Assembly: GCF_040581485.1 (NCBI RefSeq)
Contig: NC_090135.1
Location: 3,775,001 to 3,839,000 of the forward strand
Reading direction: 5' to 3'
From: Linepithema humile
Taxonomy: Eukaryota; Arthropoda; Insecta; Hymenoptera; Formicidae
DNA length: 64,000 nt
Part shown: piece by piece, positions 32,022 through 43,452 of the stretch
Numbering within the stretch: position 1 is the stretch's first letter
Layout: the number at the start of each line of letters is the position of its first letter
Notes under the pieces: generated by a model
Told to the model about the DNA's origin: nothing
Databases searched by the model: none
Seen by the model: the letters and a program-made list of their open reading frames with translations, nothing else
Translations under genes and position numbers: made by a program

Positions 32022-33073
32022 CAAAATTTTGACAATAAGAGTTAGTACAATAAGTTAGTACAAGAGTTAGTACAATAAGAGTCTACAGTACATTTTGGCT
32101 GTGTTCCGATTTACTGCCAGTATTGAAAATCTATAGTTTACGTCACGTACGCGACAGATTATGATAATATGTGCGTTATTACAATCGGCGTTCCATTGTA
32201 AATTTATTTGTAAGATTGTCATTGAAGATGGTTTAATATCAGAAAACCAAAACGTTAGATATTTTTGTTAAAAATAAAGAATTTTTCGGCAAAGATAATT
32301 TGCTGTGGCTCTATGCCTTTTTATATTATCCATTTTTATATTATTTACTTAAAAAAAATAAAAGTATTTTAATGAATAAAAACATCGCATATAACATATA
32401 TTTGATTGATAATTTTTTTTCAAAAATTGATGTCCTACAAAAAATTTTTTACATAAATAAATAAAAATAAATTATGAATACAAGATAAATAAGAATGGCG
32501 AAATTTAATTATTATTAATTGCTACATATACAAACTTCTCTTACTTTCAAATTTTTTCTCTTACTTCTTACAAACTTCTCTTACTTACAAATTTCTTTTA
32601 CTTGCAGGATTTTTTTTTTTAATTAAATGCTTCCAAACATGTAAATAAATATTGTTTAAAACTATATATAGCTTATTTATTTGATATAAAAATTAATAAT
32701 TTTATCCTTTGTTGGTGTATTTGAAAAAAATTCTATATATTGTATGTTTGTCCTGGAACGTACCATTATACATAGAATTTTTCCAGGACAGTCCTGGAAA
32801 TCAACATTGTCCTGGAAGTGGCCATTATGCAAGTGTCTTGGAAAACTTTAAAAACGTAATATCTCAAAAACGGAAAAAAAAATTGAATTTTTTGTGATCG
32901 GAATGTGTTTGAATCATAATCCTTTATTGAAATGCAGTAAAAAAACACGAGATTTTTAAGTGTCCCGGAACAAACCCTTTGACACACATATATATATATG
33001 TATATATTTATAAACATATTGATATATGATACTGATTTATTTTTCTATAAAAGAAACATTTAATTTATTATAG
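32022..33073. other. AT-rich region upstream of the HARBI1-like exon
   Basis: No exon that could supply the missing start of the HARBI1-like protein is visible. A short stretch near 32750-32830 repeats GTCCTGGAA. AGTTTACGTCACGTA near 32140 faintly resembles the element end near 36460 and could be a decayed left end; that is weak. Confidence 0.35.
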
Positions 33074-33532
33074 ATGGAAAAACATGTAAACGGAATAGGA
33101 ATACCTTTCATGATAGTCGGAGATCCGGCCTATCCATTTTTGCCATGGTTAATGAAGAGTTATTCTGGTTCACTTTTACTTGAAGAAGAATCATTTAATG
33201 TTTATTTCAATTCCGCAAGAGTTTCAGTGGAAATGGCATTTGGAAGACTGAAAGCCAGATGGAGGATGTTACAAAAAAAAGTGGATTGCAACTATAAATT
33301 TGTACCTCAAATTATAGTTGCGTGTTGTGTGCTGCATAACTTTTGTGAAGACAATAAAGACAGATTTCTTGAAGAATGGTTGCAACAGGTTAATGAGTTA
33401 AATGAAGTATTTGTGCAACTAAGACAACAAATAAATCGTGAACGAGATAATGTACGTTCTACTACTATACGAGAATATCTAAAAAATTATTTAGCTGCAA
33501 ACTTTCCTCTTCGAAAAACGTTATTAAGATAA
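33074..33532 (+). pseudogene. HARBI1-like (PIF/Harbinger) transposase, last exon only
   Basis: Splice acceptor TTATTATAG precedes 33074. The 152 residues match the C-terminal half of a DDE_Tnp_4 transposase: GDPAYPFLPWLM holds the second catalytic aspartate, and VEMAFGRLKARWRML holds the glutamate. CCVLHNFCE follows, as usual. The first aspartate and the N-terminal half are absent, so this is a 5'-truncated remnant. The partner Myb-like gene converges from the other strand, the normal arrangement in PIF/Harbinger elements. Confidence 0.85.
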
Positions 33533-34002
33533 ACAATTTAAGTGTAATACCTAAATGGTTTCAACTAATAAATCACAAATATTATTAAGTTCTTATTCTT
33601 TTCCATTATCAAATTTATTGATAAATGTATGTGTATGTATATAAATAAATATAAATAATAATAAATTTTTTTATTTATTTATTTAAATAACATTTTATAT
33701 TATTTTATATATTTTAGTTTTTATATTTATTATATTTTAAAATAAAAATTTGTATTTTAAAAAATATTTAAAAAATATTCATATTTTAATAACATTTTAT
33801 CTAAACATGCTCTAATAAACTTAAAATTTATAATACGTCGTTCATTTTATAATACTTTGTTTCAGTACATTAGTTATAATTTTAAACTTAACATATTATT
33901 TTATAATACTTTGGTAATTTTATAATATATACTTATATTACTTATATATATCTATATATACTTATATATCCTTTGGTTTCAGTATGTCGCCACAATAAAT
34001 TT
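33533..34002. other. AT-rich spacer between convergent genes
   Basis: Low-complexity AT-rich DNA between the HARBI1-like exon and the Myb-like gene; presumably the shared 3' region. No gene. Confidence 0.5.
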
Positions 34003-36136
34003 TCATGTTTTTGAATTGTTGTTTTCTTCAGTAATGGTAGAAGATGTAGTTGTTGACGCCGTCGATATATTTTTTGAACTTGGCTCAATGATATTTCCTT
34101 GTTTCATCTGTTAAACCAAGATTTTATATTATATAAGTATATATGTATCATTATAGTGTGATTTATATGTATAAGCCATATTCGTAAATTTAATGAATTG
34201 AACTGTATAAGGAGTCAGAAGAGAAAAGGTCAATTTTGTTAGATCTAACGGAATTAATCTCCTTCTCAGTCTTTATGATTAAATTCGTTAAGTTTGCAAA
34301 TACGACTTATGTAAATCTCGCTTTTAGTTAGACTAATTTTATTATAAACATACCGGAATAATTTTGACATTTTGTGGCAGCCTATAATTTGTTGACATTC
34401 CATAATTTTGAGGCATTAAAAAATTTTGTGGTATCCCATAATTTGATGGCAGGATCTGAGAACCTATTGTTTGCATCACTTGTAAAAAAGATTGCATCTG
34501 TTCTTTTTGAAATGCATGCTCTTTCTCTATTATTTCTTTTTCCCACAATCTTTGGTTTTCCATTTCAACTTTTATCATCTCTTTCTGCATATCATTCTGT
34601 TTTATAATAATATCTGTTAAAAATTGTTTTTGTGATTGGATCATATTCTCTGTATAGTTGTCTAGAATAGTTTCGTAGCTTTTTCTACCTGTAATGTTAT
34701 AATTATATTAGTACTATTTATTTGCTGGTATCAATATCACACAACACTGATGTAGAATACTGATCTACATATATTGGGTGTTTACGATAATTCAAGTTCA
34801 AGTTTGTTTCACGAGGGCCGAAAAATGAGATAGACATAACCATCTAGAACCTTTATGATTCATGACAACTCGACGCTGTCTTGTATTGCTTGAGTTATAT
34901 TCATTGAATTTATTGAGTTTATTGAGCAAATTTTATTGTAATAGAAAAATGTCATTTATTATTATTATTAATTATATTATTATTAATTTATTAAAGAGGT
35001 ATACCAACATACATACCAACATTATTTGTTTTTTTCATAGACTGATTTGCAGTTGACATTTTTCTATTACAATAAAATTTGCTCAATAAACTCAACAAAT
35101 TCAATTAATTTAACTCAAGCAATACAAGACAGCGTCGAGTTGTCATGAATCATAAAGGTTCTAGATGGTTATGTCTATCTCATTTTTCGGTCCTAGTGAA
35201 ACTAACTCGAACTTGAATTATCGTAAACATCCATTATGATTTATCAACAGTATATATATATATATATACATACGTATATTATACATATATTTAAAGTTGG
35301 TCTTACATTAAAATTGCAGTTAAATGATCGGAAATATCTTATATTATTTGATTACCCTATACATACCTGAAAGACCACGTTTCTTCTTTCTAGGAGACCA
35401 CGTTTCTTCTTTCATTACTGATGGTTGAACTAGACTCACTTTCTTCTGGAATCTCACTATCATTCATAGTTGAACAATCTTCTATATGCTCTGTATCACA
35501 TGCTGAAATAAATATACATTCAATTACTTTTTTATTTTAATGATTATGCATAGCATTAAACATTTCAAAACTAGGATTCTGAATGTTATGATATGTTAGC
35601 TATTTTATTATAGTTTTTGAAATATAATAAGATATACTTTGTAACATGCATTCCAGGATTCCAGACCTGGGCTCTGAGTACAGAAGAGTTTTGAAGATCA
35701 AAAAATTCAAAAAAGCATTTAAAATATATATATTAGCTAATTTCATATAAATTTAATTATGACACTTACATAATTCATCTTGGATATTTGCAGTATCAAT
35801 TCCTGATGCATCATGAAGAACTTGCACGTTTGGCCGAGTACTGTATAAAATATCTAATTGTTCGTAGAATGGACAGGTTGTTTTTGCTGCACCACTAACA
35901 CTATTTTCTCTTTTACATTTAAAGTAGACAAGCTTTAAATTTTTTAATTTTAATTTCATCTGTTGGGCCGTTTTGAAAAAACCTTTCTTCTCCATATCTT
36001 CAACTAATGAATGGAAAATATTAATATGTTTGTATTTTTTTCCATCCATTAATAAAATAATCTGCTTCTCTGTGCACAATTCAAAAAATGTTCGCGTTTC
36101 TTCTTCTCCCCAATTTACTCCCTTTTTACAGGACAT
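34003..36136 (-). pseudogene. PIF/Harbinger Myb/SANT-like accessory gene
   Basis: Exons 36136-35770, 35502-35367, 34688-34354 and 34107-34003. Exon 1 encodes a Myb/SANT-like DNA-binding domain (WGEEETRTFFELC...FFKTAQQMKLKLKNL). Exon 3 is rich in Q, K and E and probably coiled (QKEMIKVEMENQRLWEKEIIEKEH), followed by NYG/PQN repeats. In PIF/Harbinger elements this protein partners the transposase and carries it to DNA. Exon 2 contains a 23-bp direct repeat (GAAAGAAGAAACGTGGTCTC) that shifts the frame and brings a stop, and its phase does not match exon 3, so the gene looks dead. Other junctions are in phase. Intron 2 holds a hairpin element. Confidence 0.75.
34775..35237. mobile_element. Hairpin element in an intron of the Myb-like gene
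   Basis: Inverted repeats of about 200 bp: GTTTACGATAATTCAAGTTC at the left and its complement near 35230, continuing through CATCTAGAACCTTTATGATT. The centre is a short AT-rich loop. Non-coding. Exact ends and duplication (TA or TAT) are ambiguous. Confidence 0.75.
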
Positions 36137-36700
36137 TTTAATATATATTTATATTTTATAATATATATTTAAAAAATATATATATAACAGTTTGAGAAAA
36201 ACCAAAAGTTAATACCGTATGTAAAAGTCAATATCGGTTTTGTTAGGTTATGTTTTATGCTCAATGCTAGATTCCCTCCAAAATGCGTTTCGTGCGTTTA
36301 CATCGTTATTTGTATCATTTGATACGCGTATCAGCTTAGTACGATACTCCTACTTTGATACGCTCGTATCAAGTTGATCCGGCAGCGTTTACATCGTGCG
36401 TATTAAATATTTAGTTCGAATTTGGTACGAATATAGTACTTGATACGCGTATCAAGTGCACGATGTAAACTAGGTCATAGTCTCTCATCCTGGTAAGGAT
36501 GGAAAGGTGCGAGTCGTAACTATTCGTACTCAAACCTCAACTTTAAAACGTCCGATTGTTAAGCTCTGCCCTCTTCCTGTTTCTTCTGCATGCACTTAAT
36601 TCATTCGTTAATATGAATTAACGAAGGCGGGCGGAAATGTTCAAAAAGTGAACCGTTGTCGAATTAAAAACGAGAGAGGGCGCTTGAACAGAGGCGCTGC
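36137..36700. repeat. PIF/Harbinger terminal region with palindromes
   Basis: Upstream of the Myb-like start. It contains perfect palindromes TGATACGCGTATCA (36320-36333) and ACTTGATACGCGTATCAAGT (36438-36457), and inverted copies of GTTTACATCG (near 36296, 36390, and as CGATGTAAAC near 36461-36470). These look like transposase-binding and end sequences. From 36480 on, no feature is seen until the next element. Confidence 0.5.
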
Positions 36701-37286
36701 TAGAGTTCCTATATATAGAGTCTGGCCACGCTTGTGTTTATTTTTATTGGTCGAAACAAAGTTTGGAAAAACATGGCGGAACCAATAGGAATTCTTATAG
36801 AAAATATAATAATTTGAAAAGAAATAGAACAAGAAAATTAATAACAATTAATATTATTTTTTTCTAGAAATTTTTAATTGAAAAATAAAGAAAAATTAAC
36901 TAATAATACTTAAAATCATATCATTACAGTATATATTATTATTACTTATATATTCAGTATCACAATAATAAATAAAACTCTTTTAAATAAAACTTATTAT
37001 AAATAATGTGAGGTTAGAATTACAATTTTTATGACAAATTCTACTTCTTTATAATATCATTATTCTTAGATATTTTATTTTAGAAACCATATACCAAATA
37101 ATTGTACTTACTTTTATAGGCTTTACTCTGCTTTTATTAATACTATCAATTTGTAGTCGAATAAGGTGTAGTCAATGAAAGTTTTATTCCATAAATATGG
37201 TAAACACAAGATGCGTCTATGCATATACCGCCGCCATGTTTTTCCAAAACTAATCGAGTGGCCAGACTCTATATATAGGGACTCTA
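36701..37286. mobile_element. 586-bp short inverted-repeat element
   Basis: Ends TAGAGTTCCTATATATAGAG and, inverted, TAGAGTCCCTATATATAGAG, extending through GTCTGGCCAC. The flanks GGCGCTGC (36693-36700) and AGCGCTGC (37287-37294) are an 8-bp duplication with one difference, hAT-like. The interior is AT-rich and non-coding. Confidence 0.85.
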
Positions 37287-37584
37287 AGCGCTGCTAGCCT
37301 TCTTCTTGCTTGGCCATGAGTAAGTTCGTTCACTTCCGCCGAAAAGACACGTTCTCTCTGATCTCTAGTAAATTCTCTAAATAATTTCTCTCGGTTGTGT
37401 TCTGATCGGCAGGAAGAAATCCTTTTTTCATTTCTTGGCTTATACTAAGCAAGAAACATTCTAGACATTCTCAAAGGATCTTTTTTCAAGTTAAATTTCT
37501 GATTGAAGGCCTTCGATCCAACTGCGTCATAAATCTTATTCATACAAAGGACCATAAGGAAGGTCTAACCGTTTAAGGTTTGAG
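37287..37584. other. Intergenic, no feature seen
   Basis: Unique-looking non-coding sequence. Confidence 0.4.
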
Positions 37585-37786
37585 TTCGTTTGCAAATCAA
37601 GGTTAATTCTCATTCTGTTAGAATACGTCTACAGAATTGATTTGACAAACACCATACGTTTTCTTAATTCTTAAGATTCTCTCAATTCGTTTGCAAATCA
37701 AGATTAATTCTCATTCCGTTAGATTACGTCTACAGAATTGATTTGACAAACACCATACGTTTTCTTAATTCTTAAGATTCTCTCAA
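37585..37786. repeat. Tandem duplication, 101 bp x 2
   Basis: Units at 37585-37685 and 37686-37786, beginning TTCGTTTGCAAATCAAG, with about three mismatches. No coding frame. Confidence 0.85.
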
Positions 37787-38364
37787 GAATAAATTTAAGT
37801 TTTTGAGCTTACTTTCTTTTCATTTCTATTTCTGTTAATTTTTTTGTTATTTTCTCAAAATAAGCATCTTGTCTTTGCAAGGTTTCATTCTGAAAAGTGA
37901 GAAAATATTTGTTTAAGCCTACAAGACAAGTTTTATAAAAATTATCTTTATTATTTGTACTATTCTTTATTCTTATTTTATTTTTCAGGGTATATTCAAT
38001 ATTAACATTATCATTATATTAATTTTATTGATTTAGTATTAAAAAACTTTTATTTGATAAAGAATATTTATATTATTAATTAATATAATATACTATTTCT
38101 CATTTCTTAATCCCGTCTTAGCCAAATACTAAAATAGAGATATAAGTTATTATTTTTAAATTTTTATTCTTTAGTTTATACACTCACCCGAAAAAAAAGC
38201 GATACACTGAAAATGTGGGAAAAATTCATCAAATTTTAACTGACGATAACTTCGTAAATAATAAAGAGAGAAAATTCTATAAAATATGAAAATAAAGCTT
38301 AGAATCTCTACATTAAGAATTGATTTATTTCAATGTTGCATGATAAAATTGAAAATGGCGGATG
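37787..38364. other. AT-rich intergenic DNA
   Basis: No gene. The stretch from about 38165 (CACTCACCCGAAAAAAAAGC) leads into the fold-back and may belong to it. Confidence 0.4.
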
Positions 38365-38745
38365 ACAAAGCGAGAGCATGCAAAATTGAAAAATAATGGT
38401 TTGAGTTTGCGACGGTGCACGGTATAAACAAAAAATGGTAGCTTATTGGGATCAAAAGCGTATGAAAGTACAAAATCTCTTCTTTAAAATGCTTTTTTAT
38501 GCATCTCGATACAATGATTTTTCGCCGAGAGATTCGCATTTGAAGAAAAAGACAAGTTCTTACTTCAAATGCGAATCTCTCAGCGACAAATCATCGTATC
38601 GAGATGCATAAAAAAGCATTTTAAAAAGGAGACTCTGTACTTTCATACGCTTTTGATCCCAATAAGCTACAATTTTTTCGTTTACGTCGTGCACCGTCGC
38701 AAACTCGAACCATTATTTTTCAATTTCGCATGTTTTCGCTTTGTG
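38365..38745. repeat. Fold-back repeat, arms of about 180 bp
   Basis: The left arm runs ACAAAGCGAGAGCATGC ... GATTCGCATTTGAAG and the right arm is its complement. The centre is near 38553 with a loop of about 15-20 bp. A single arm of the same family plus the centre occurs at 46655-46912. The frames read across it are artefacts of the palindrome. Confidence 0.8.
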
Positions 38746-39065
38746 TTCGAGATCGCAAAATGCATCTCGCGTACCAAGCATGACAAGAAACTCAAAATTC
38801 ATTGTAACCCACGCTCCCAATCATCAAAAAAAAAAAAAAAACAGTTACATGCTTATTAAAGCATGACGCCCTCCAATAAACACTTACAAGGGGAGGACGC
38901 GGACTTCGGGTCACCGATTTCAAAGAAATTTTTATATGGTATAGTACTCTATCAGAAGAGTACTTTAGTAAAAGGATAGGGCGCAACGCTCAGCCGTTTT
39001 TGAGAAAAATTGATTTGAAGTTCATGACGTCCCTTATATTCCGATCCTGTTGGATCAATTGTCGA

Positions 39066-39146
39066 GATGGCGGCGTAGCTCGGGCACTTAGGCTCTGAGC
39101 TATCACGCTGTTGACCTGGGTTCGATCCCTGTCTATTATACTTTTT
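39066..39146 (+). ncRNA. tRNA-like Pol III unit, left arm
   Basis: A-box-like TAGCTCGGGCACTTAGG (from 39076), B box GGGTTCGATCCCT (39118-39130) about 40 bp later, and T-run terminator CTTTTTCTTTT from 39141. The folding is degenerate: the D-loop would be about 15 nt and the T-stem pairs weakly, so it is not a working tRNA but resembles the head of a tRNA-derived SINE. Transcription is inferred. Confidence 0.45.
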
Positions 39147-39728
39147 CTTTTCATTTATTTTATTTATTCTAGCGAATATTTATTCATTATATTATTATAA
39201 TAAAATAAATTAATTTTAATTAACAATTTTGTTTTTTTTTTAATTTGCACTTTTACTACTTCTATAATATAAAAAATAAAGTAAAAAAAAACGTCTACGA
39301 TTTAAATAATATTATAATTATTATTTAATACCAGAAATATTTTATTAATTATAATTTAATTTGGTATGTAATTTTTCACTCAACTTCGTTGAGTTATTTA
39401 TTGCTCCAACCATAATATTTGTATACCTAATGTTTTCACATCAAGTAACTGCTAACAGTTTTTAGCTCTCCTTCAGACTACTTCCCTTCTGTAACGTATA
39501 TTCCTACACACCAAATTAAATTATGATTAATAAAATATTTCTGGTATTAAATAATAATTATAATATTATTTAAATCGTAGATGTTTTTTTTACTTTATTT
39601 TTTATATGATAGTAGTAAAAGTGCAAATTAAAAAAAAACAAAATTGTTAATTAAAATAATTTTATTTAATTATAATAATATAATGAATAAATATTCGCTA
39701 GAATAAATAAAATAAACAAAAAAAAAAG

Positions 39729-39806
39729 TATAACAAACAGGGATCGAACCCAGGTCGACAGGGTGATAGCCCAGGGCCTAAGTGCCCGAGCTACGCCGCC
39801 ATCTCG
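39729..39806 (-). ncRNA. tRNA-like Pol III unit, right arm
   Basis: Inverted copy of the left-arm unit: B box GGGTTCGATCCCTG read on the minus strand near 39737-39751, A-box-like GTAGCTCGGGCACTTAGG upstream of it near 39776-39796, and a T10 run downstream near 39718-39728. Same reservations as for the left-arm copy. Confidence 0.4.
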
Positions 39807-39985
39807 ACAACCGATCCAACAGGACCGGGATATAAGGGACGCCATAAACTTCAAATCGATTTTTCTCGAAAACGGCTAAGCGTTGCGCCCTATCCTTTTA
39901 CTCAAGTATTCTTCTAATAGAGTACTATACCATATAAAAATTTCTTTGAAATCGGTGACCCGAAGTCCGCGTCCTCCCCTTGTTA

Positions 39986-40359
39986 GACAAAAAAAAGGGA
40001 AACGACGAATTACTTATCAATAAACTTATCAATAAACATTCAACCGTCTGCTGCCCAACGGCAAACCACGAATTGCACTCGCGCGTGCGCGCACTAACGC
40101 GTCACAATTTCCGTGAGCCAATGCGATGGCCAATTCCGCCTGCGCGCAAGTCAACAACGTTTTTAACATCTATAAACGAGTAACCAATAAACCACAATTT
40201 GCGGGGGTCAACTTGAGCGTTTTTAAATTACTCAAAACGATTGGTTACTCGCGATCGAAAGCCCCGTTTTTCCGAGTATAAAGGGCCCAACATCGACCCT
40301 GCTAACGCTTTTTTCGCACCGCAGTAACAGTTACACCGCTTCGCGTTCTTTACACGTTC
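39986..40359 (+). repeat. Probable older LTR fragment, left part
   Basis: Promoter-like sequence with a TATA box (GAGTATAAAGGGCCC near 40276). It continues after the 3.7-kb element at 44102-44330, which ends with an AATAAATAGAG signal, so together they look like a solo LTR split by the insertion. The LTR ends are uncertain (possible start TGTTAGAC at 39981). Confidence 0.4.
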
Positions 40360-41022
40360 CTGAGTAGAAAATGATTACGGTTTGCCTGAATTTTATTCCG
40401 GGCGCTATCAGGTAATGTTCCGGCATGCCTTATTGTAGAAAGCCTGATCCGGCTCTGTCAACGCCGGATAATGGCTGCTCTATTAGCGCCAAATTCAGGC
40501 AATCCTAACAGTACCCTGATCAGGTTTTCTCTAAAATTCTTTATCGAATGTGCGCATGACCATTTTATGAACCTAACCTAACCCTAACCTAACCATTATA
40601 TGATAGTTAAGTTAGTTGACATCAAGAGTTTAATAAACAGTTTAATTTAGTTACGTTACAATATCGTGTAGTGCGTATCGTGTATATTGTGTTTGAAATA
40701 AAGTAACAATCATACAGAATAGATCATACAGAAAGAAATCAGAAATTAACACGAATGCGTGTTAAAAGATTTCGTGCAATTCGGAAACAAGATACGTACA
40801 TATACTGTATTATTATTTGTAAATAAAGTTACTATTTTTTTATAAATGTTCTGAAGCTGTAAACTTGTTCTCAAATCTAGAAACATATATTCGAATATTT
40901 CGAATCCGTTTTATTGGATCTGAATGTAAATTATAATAGTTTAATTGAGAAACAATTTTGAACTGTTTAGGTTAACCGCAAAGATCATTTAAAGGATTAT
41001 TCATACAAAAATTGATTTTAGA

Positions 41023-41197
41023 TGAAAATTATTCAATATCAAAACCATCGACATCTACGGTTAGTAAAAAACGCTGTTTATCGATGGAAAATTTTGATAC
41101 AAATAAAAGCTCTGATAAAAGTCAAAAGAACTGTCAGATGTCTTATATAAGTGGAAGTGCTAATGAAGAAAATATAAATGAAATTGACAGCGTTGAG
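41023..41197 (+). CDS. Exon-like frame in the unclassified element
   Basis: Acceptor TTGATTTTAG, then ENYSISKPSTSTVSKKRC... to a donor GTAAGT at 41198. Rich in S, K and N, with no domain recognised. Its end phase does not match the frame at 43267, so an intervening exon is missing or this is a decayed gene. Confidence 0.35.
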
Positions 41198-41218
41198 TAA
41201 GTTAATATATATATATAT

Positions 41219-41530
41219 TGTTACGTCCTAACCTGGAGGGAAAGGGGCGTAATCAGGTATACGGACGGACGGACGCAACAATAAAAGTATAAATTTGTGG
41301 TGTTTGCTCGGTGGTCGGTATGAGAGGAGGCGACCGCGCGAGCCGAACGATTTCCCTTGGCTGAGAACAGATCAACGATCGTAAGGATCGATATTACGCT
41401 GTTAGAGGCCTCAACCAATCGTTTGTGGTTCCCTTTTCTGGTCAAGAGAATTAACTCCTTTTACCAAGGGCGGAACCTCGTGCAATTTTCAAAAGGAGAG
41501 ATGTTTGAGAGAGAGAGAGAGAGAGAGAGT

Positions 41531-41563
<33 letters not shown>

Positions 41564-42717
41564 GTAATTGTGAAAATTAGACTTACTACTTGGATGTCTT
41601 CGAAATGTATTTAGATCTCCAATTCTAAAGTCCAGGTGTAGTCGGCCTTGAGGTGTACTTGATCCTCCTGGGGTCAGTTAGTGGTATCCGCACTGGGTCG
41701 ATCGGAGACTGATTGCAGCTGAGGGGGATGAAAGTGAAGGGCCACGGCCGATGAGTGTTATATCCTTCGCGCCGGGAAAACTGATCGGAAGCGTTGCACA
41801 GATCCTCGTATTCGTAGTCAAAATAGTTTCTTTGAACACCAATGTATTCTGAATTGTCTTCCGTAACCGGTCTCGTGTACTGGAGAAGTAATTAGCGCGC
41901 ACGCTATTTTACTCCCCTACGTCGCGTCTTAGATTTGGGCATGAAGGATAATGTTGTCAATCCGAAAATTCTAGGCTAAAAGCGTGCGGTGGTCCGCACT
42001 ACGATTAGCGGGGATACAGAAACCAAGTACAACGTGCGGTGGTCCGCACCGGAGCAAGTAGTTCTGAATGCTGATTCAGGGAGATAACTGGGTGGTTGGG
42101 TGTTAGGTAGGGTGTAGGTTGTACACGAGAAAAAAGATCGAATAGTTTTAACAGACACTTTACTGAATCTATTTTGTTACAAACTCTTACAGTCACTTAA
42201 AAATGTTGCGAATTATTTCTAAGTCCCAATATTCAAACTGTTCGGGTAATATTAAAAGTCTCTCTCTACTAACTGGCTGACTCTCTAACTAAAAACTCGC
42301 TGACTCTCGCTGGGTCCCTTCCTTTTATACTCAGATTTTTTGGTTTTGGAAGGGAGGTATTCCTTAAGATTTTTGATCTTTGAGGAAATCTTAGGGTGGA
42401 AGAAAGTAATAGATAGATTTCCTATAGGAAATCGAACTTAGGCGGGAATAAGGCGAGGTACCTGGTGGTGGTATTTAGTGTAAACGCTATAAAATTTTAT
42501 TGGTGCGGACGTGATCATCGCCGGAAACTCAAAGGACAATTTATCTTATCGGAAATTTCGATATGTGTCTGAAATAATCTTAGTGAGTTTTATGGTTTTA
42601 TTTTTATTTGTAAAGGTCAAATTTCCATTGGGGATCTCTTTGAGTTTTACCGACTGATCGTGAGAAAGTTGCGCAAAGAAGAATTGTGTAAGATGTAGGA
42701 CGTAACAATATATATCT
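41219..42717 (-). mobile_element. Solo LTR, about 1.5 kb
   Basis: Starts TGTTACGTCCTA, ends TAGGACGTAACA, flanked by ATAT on both sides (the duplication length is blurred by a TA run). A TATA box GTATAAAAGG lies on the minus strand near 42325, giving the orientation. It contains a GA microsatellite (41507-41565). No polymerase genes, so it is a solo LTR inside an intron of the unclassified element. Confidence 0.7.
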
Positions 42718-43266
42718 TTATTTTTCAGCTTTTTTTCATTCTAAGTGTGTTAAAGATGGCACTTATGTGTTATATCTTATAAAAGCTCGTTTTAATACTG
42801 GTAGATAATCTTTTATATTATCATATTTATTGCTATAAAGGTAATTTTTAATAATCGAAAATATACTGTTATACTGTGCTATGTAAAAGTTCTTCGTCCT
42901 GATTAGTCAAATTTTAATCTTTAATCTTCAATTTCAATTTTTATATTTAAAATTAACATATAATTAAAAGGTCCTATGAAAAATGGTTCTTCAATTATAT
43001 ATTTTAATCAATTTATTCAAATTATATGTACTGAGGATATAGTTACGTATTGACCGAAATGATTGAAAAATAAAAAAAAGACTTTTACGAAATAATATCC
43101 ACGTTTCATGCTTTGAATTCCACATTCTTTTTTAATTGTTTTATTTATATTGAATTATTAAATTTGTGAGGGGCCTGGTTAATGATATATGTTATGTTAG
43201 TATTATCAAAAAGATGTCATTTTGTCATCAACGATGACTGATATATATTTAAATTTAATTCCAGAT

Positions 43267-43452
43267 ATTATAGTTGCTGAATACAAAAATAACCATTCAC
43301 AAGCTTCGCCAGTCACTGAGAAATGTATTTGCAAAAGCGTGGCCGCGGTAATTAATAGCGTAAAAGATTGGGAAGGCCATCGGCTATTTAGAGCCAAAAA
43401 AGGCAGTACAACAAAAAACACGGAGGATACTTCATCAGATAAAGACAACTAG
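43267..43452 (+). CDS. Terminal exon-like frame in the unclassified element
   Basis: Acceptor TTAATTCCAG, then IIVAEYKNNHSQ ... KDWEGHRLFRAKKG, with a stop at 43450-43452. No family recognised. Probably the last exon of the element's own gene. Confidence 0.35.
   Translation: MIVAEYKNNHSQASPVTEKCICKSVAAVINSVKDWEGHRLFRAKKGSTTKNTEDTSSDKDN

Larger units (their letters stand above)
38887..39982. mobile_element. 1.1-kb fold-back with TTA duplication and tRNA-like units
   Basis: 1096 bp, starting CAAGGGGAGGACGCGGACTT and ending with its complement. It is flanked by TTA at 38884-38886 and 39983-39985, as for PIF/Harbinger-type miniature elements. The arms are about 500 bp each; the centre (39386-39496) is unpaired. 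Each arm contains a tRNA-like block with Pol III boxes and a T-run. No protein is encoded. Confidence 0.85.

Noticed and set aside
31746..32024. 92-codon minus frame as a gene
   Set aside because: It is almost exactly the 220-bp miniature element and its duplication.
32040..33073. Missing 5' exons of the HARBI1-like gene
   Set aside because: No frame with the expected first aspartate motif or helix-turn-helix region was found; only AT-rich DNA.
38330..38859. Paired frames starting MRISRRK / MRISQRQ as duplicated genes
   Set aside because: They are the two arms of a palindrome read in both directions, repeated again at 46599-46850; no domain.
39066..39136. A functional tRNA gene
   Set aside because: The B box is good, but the D-loop is too long, no convincing anticodon arm exists and the T-stem pairs poorly; it is better treated as a tRNA-derived element head.
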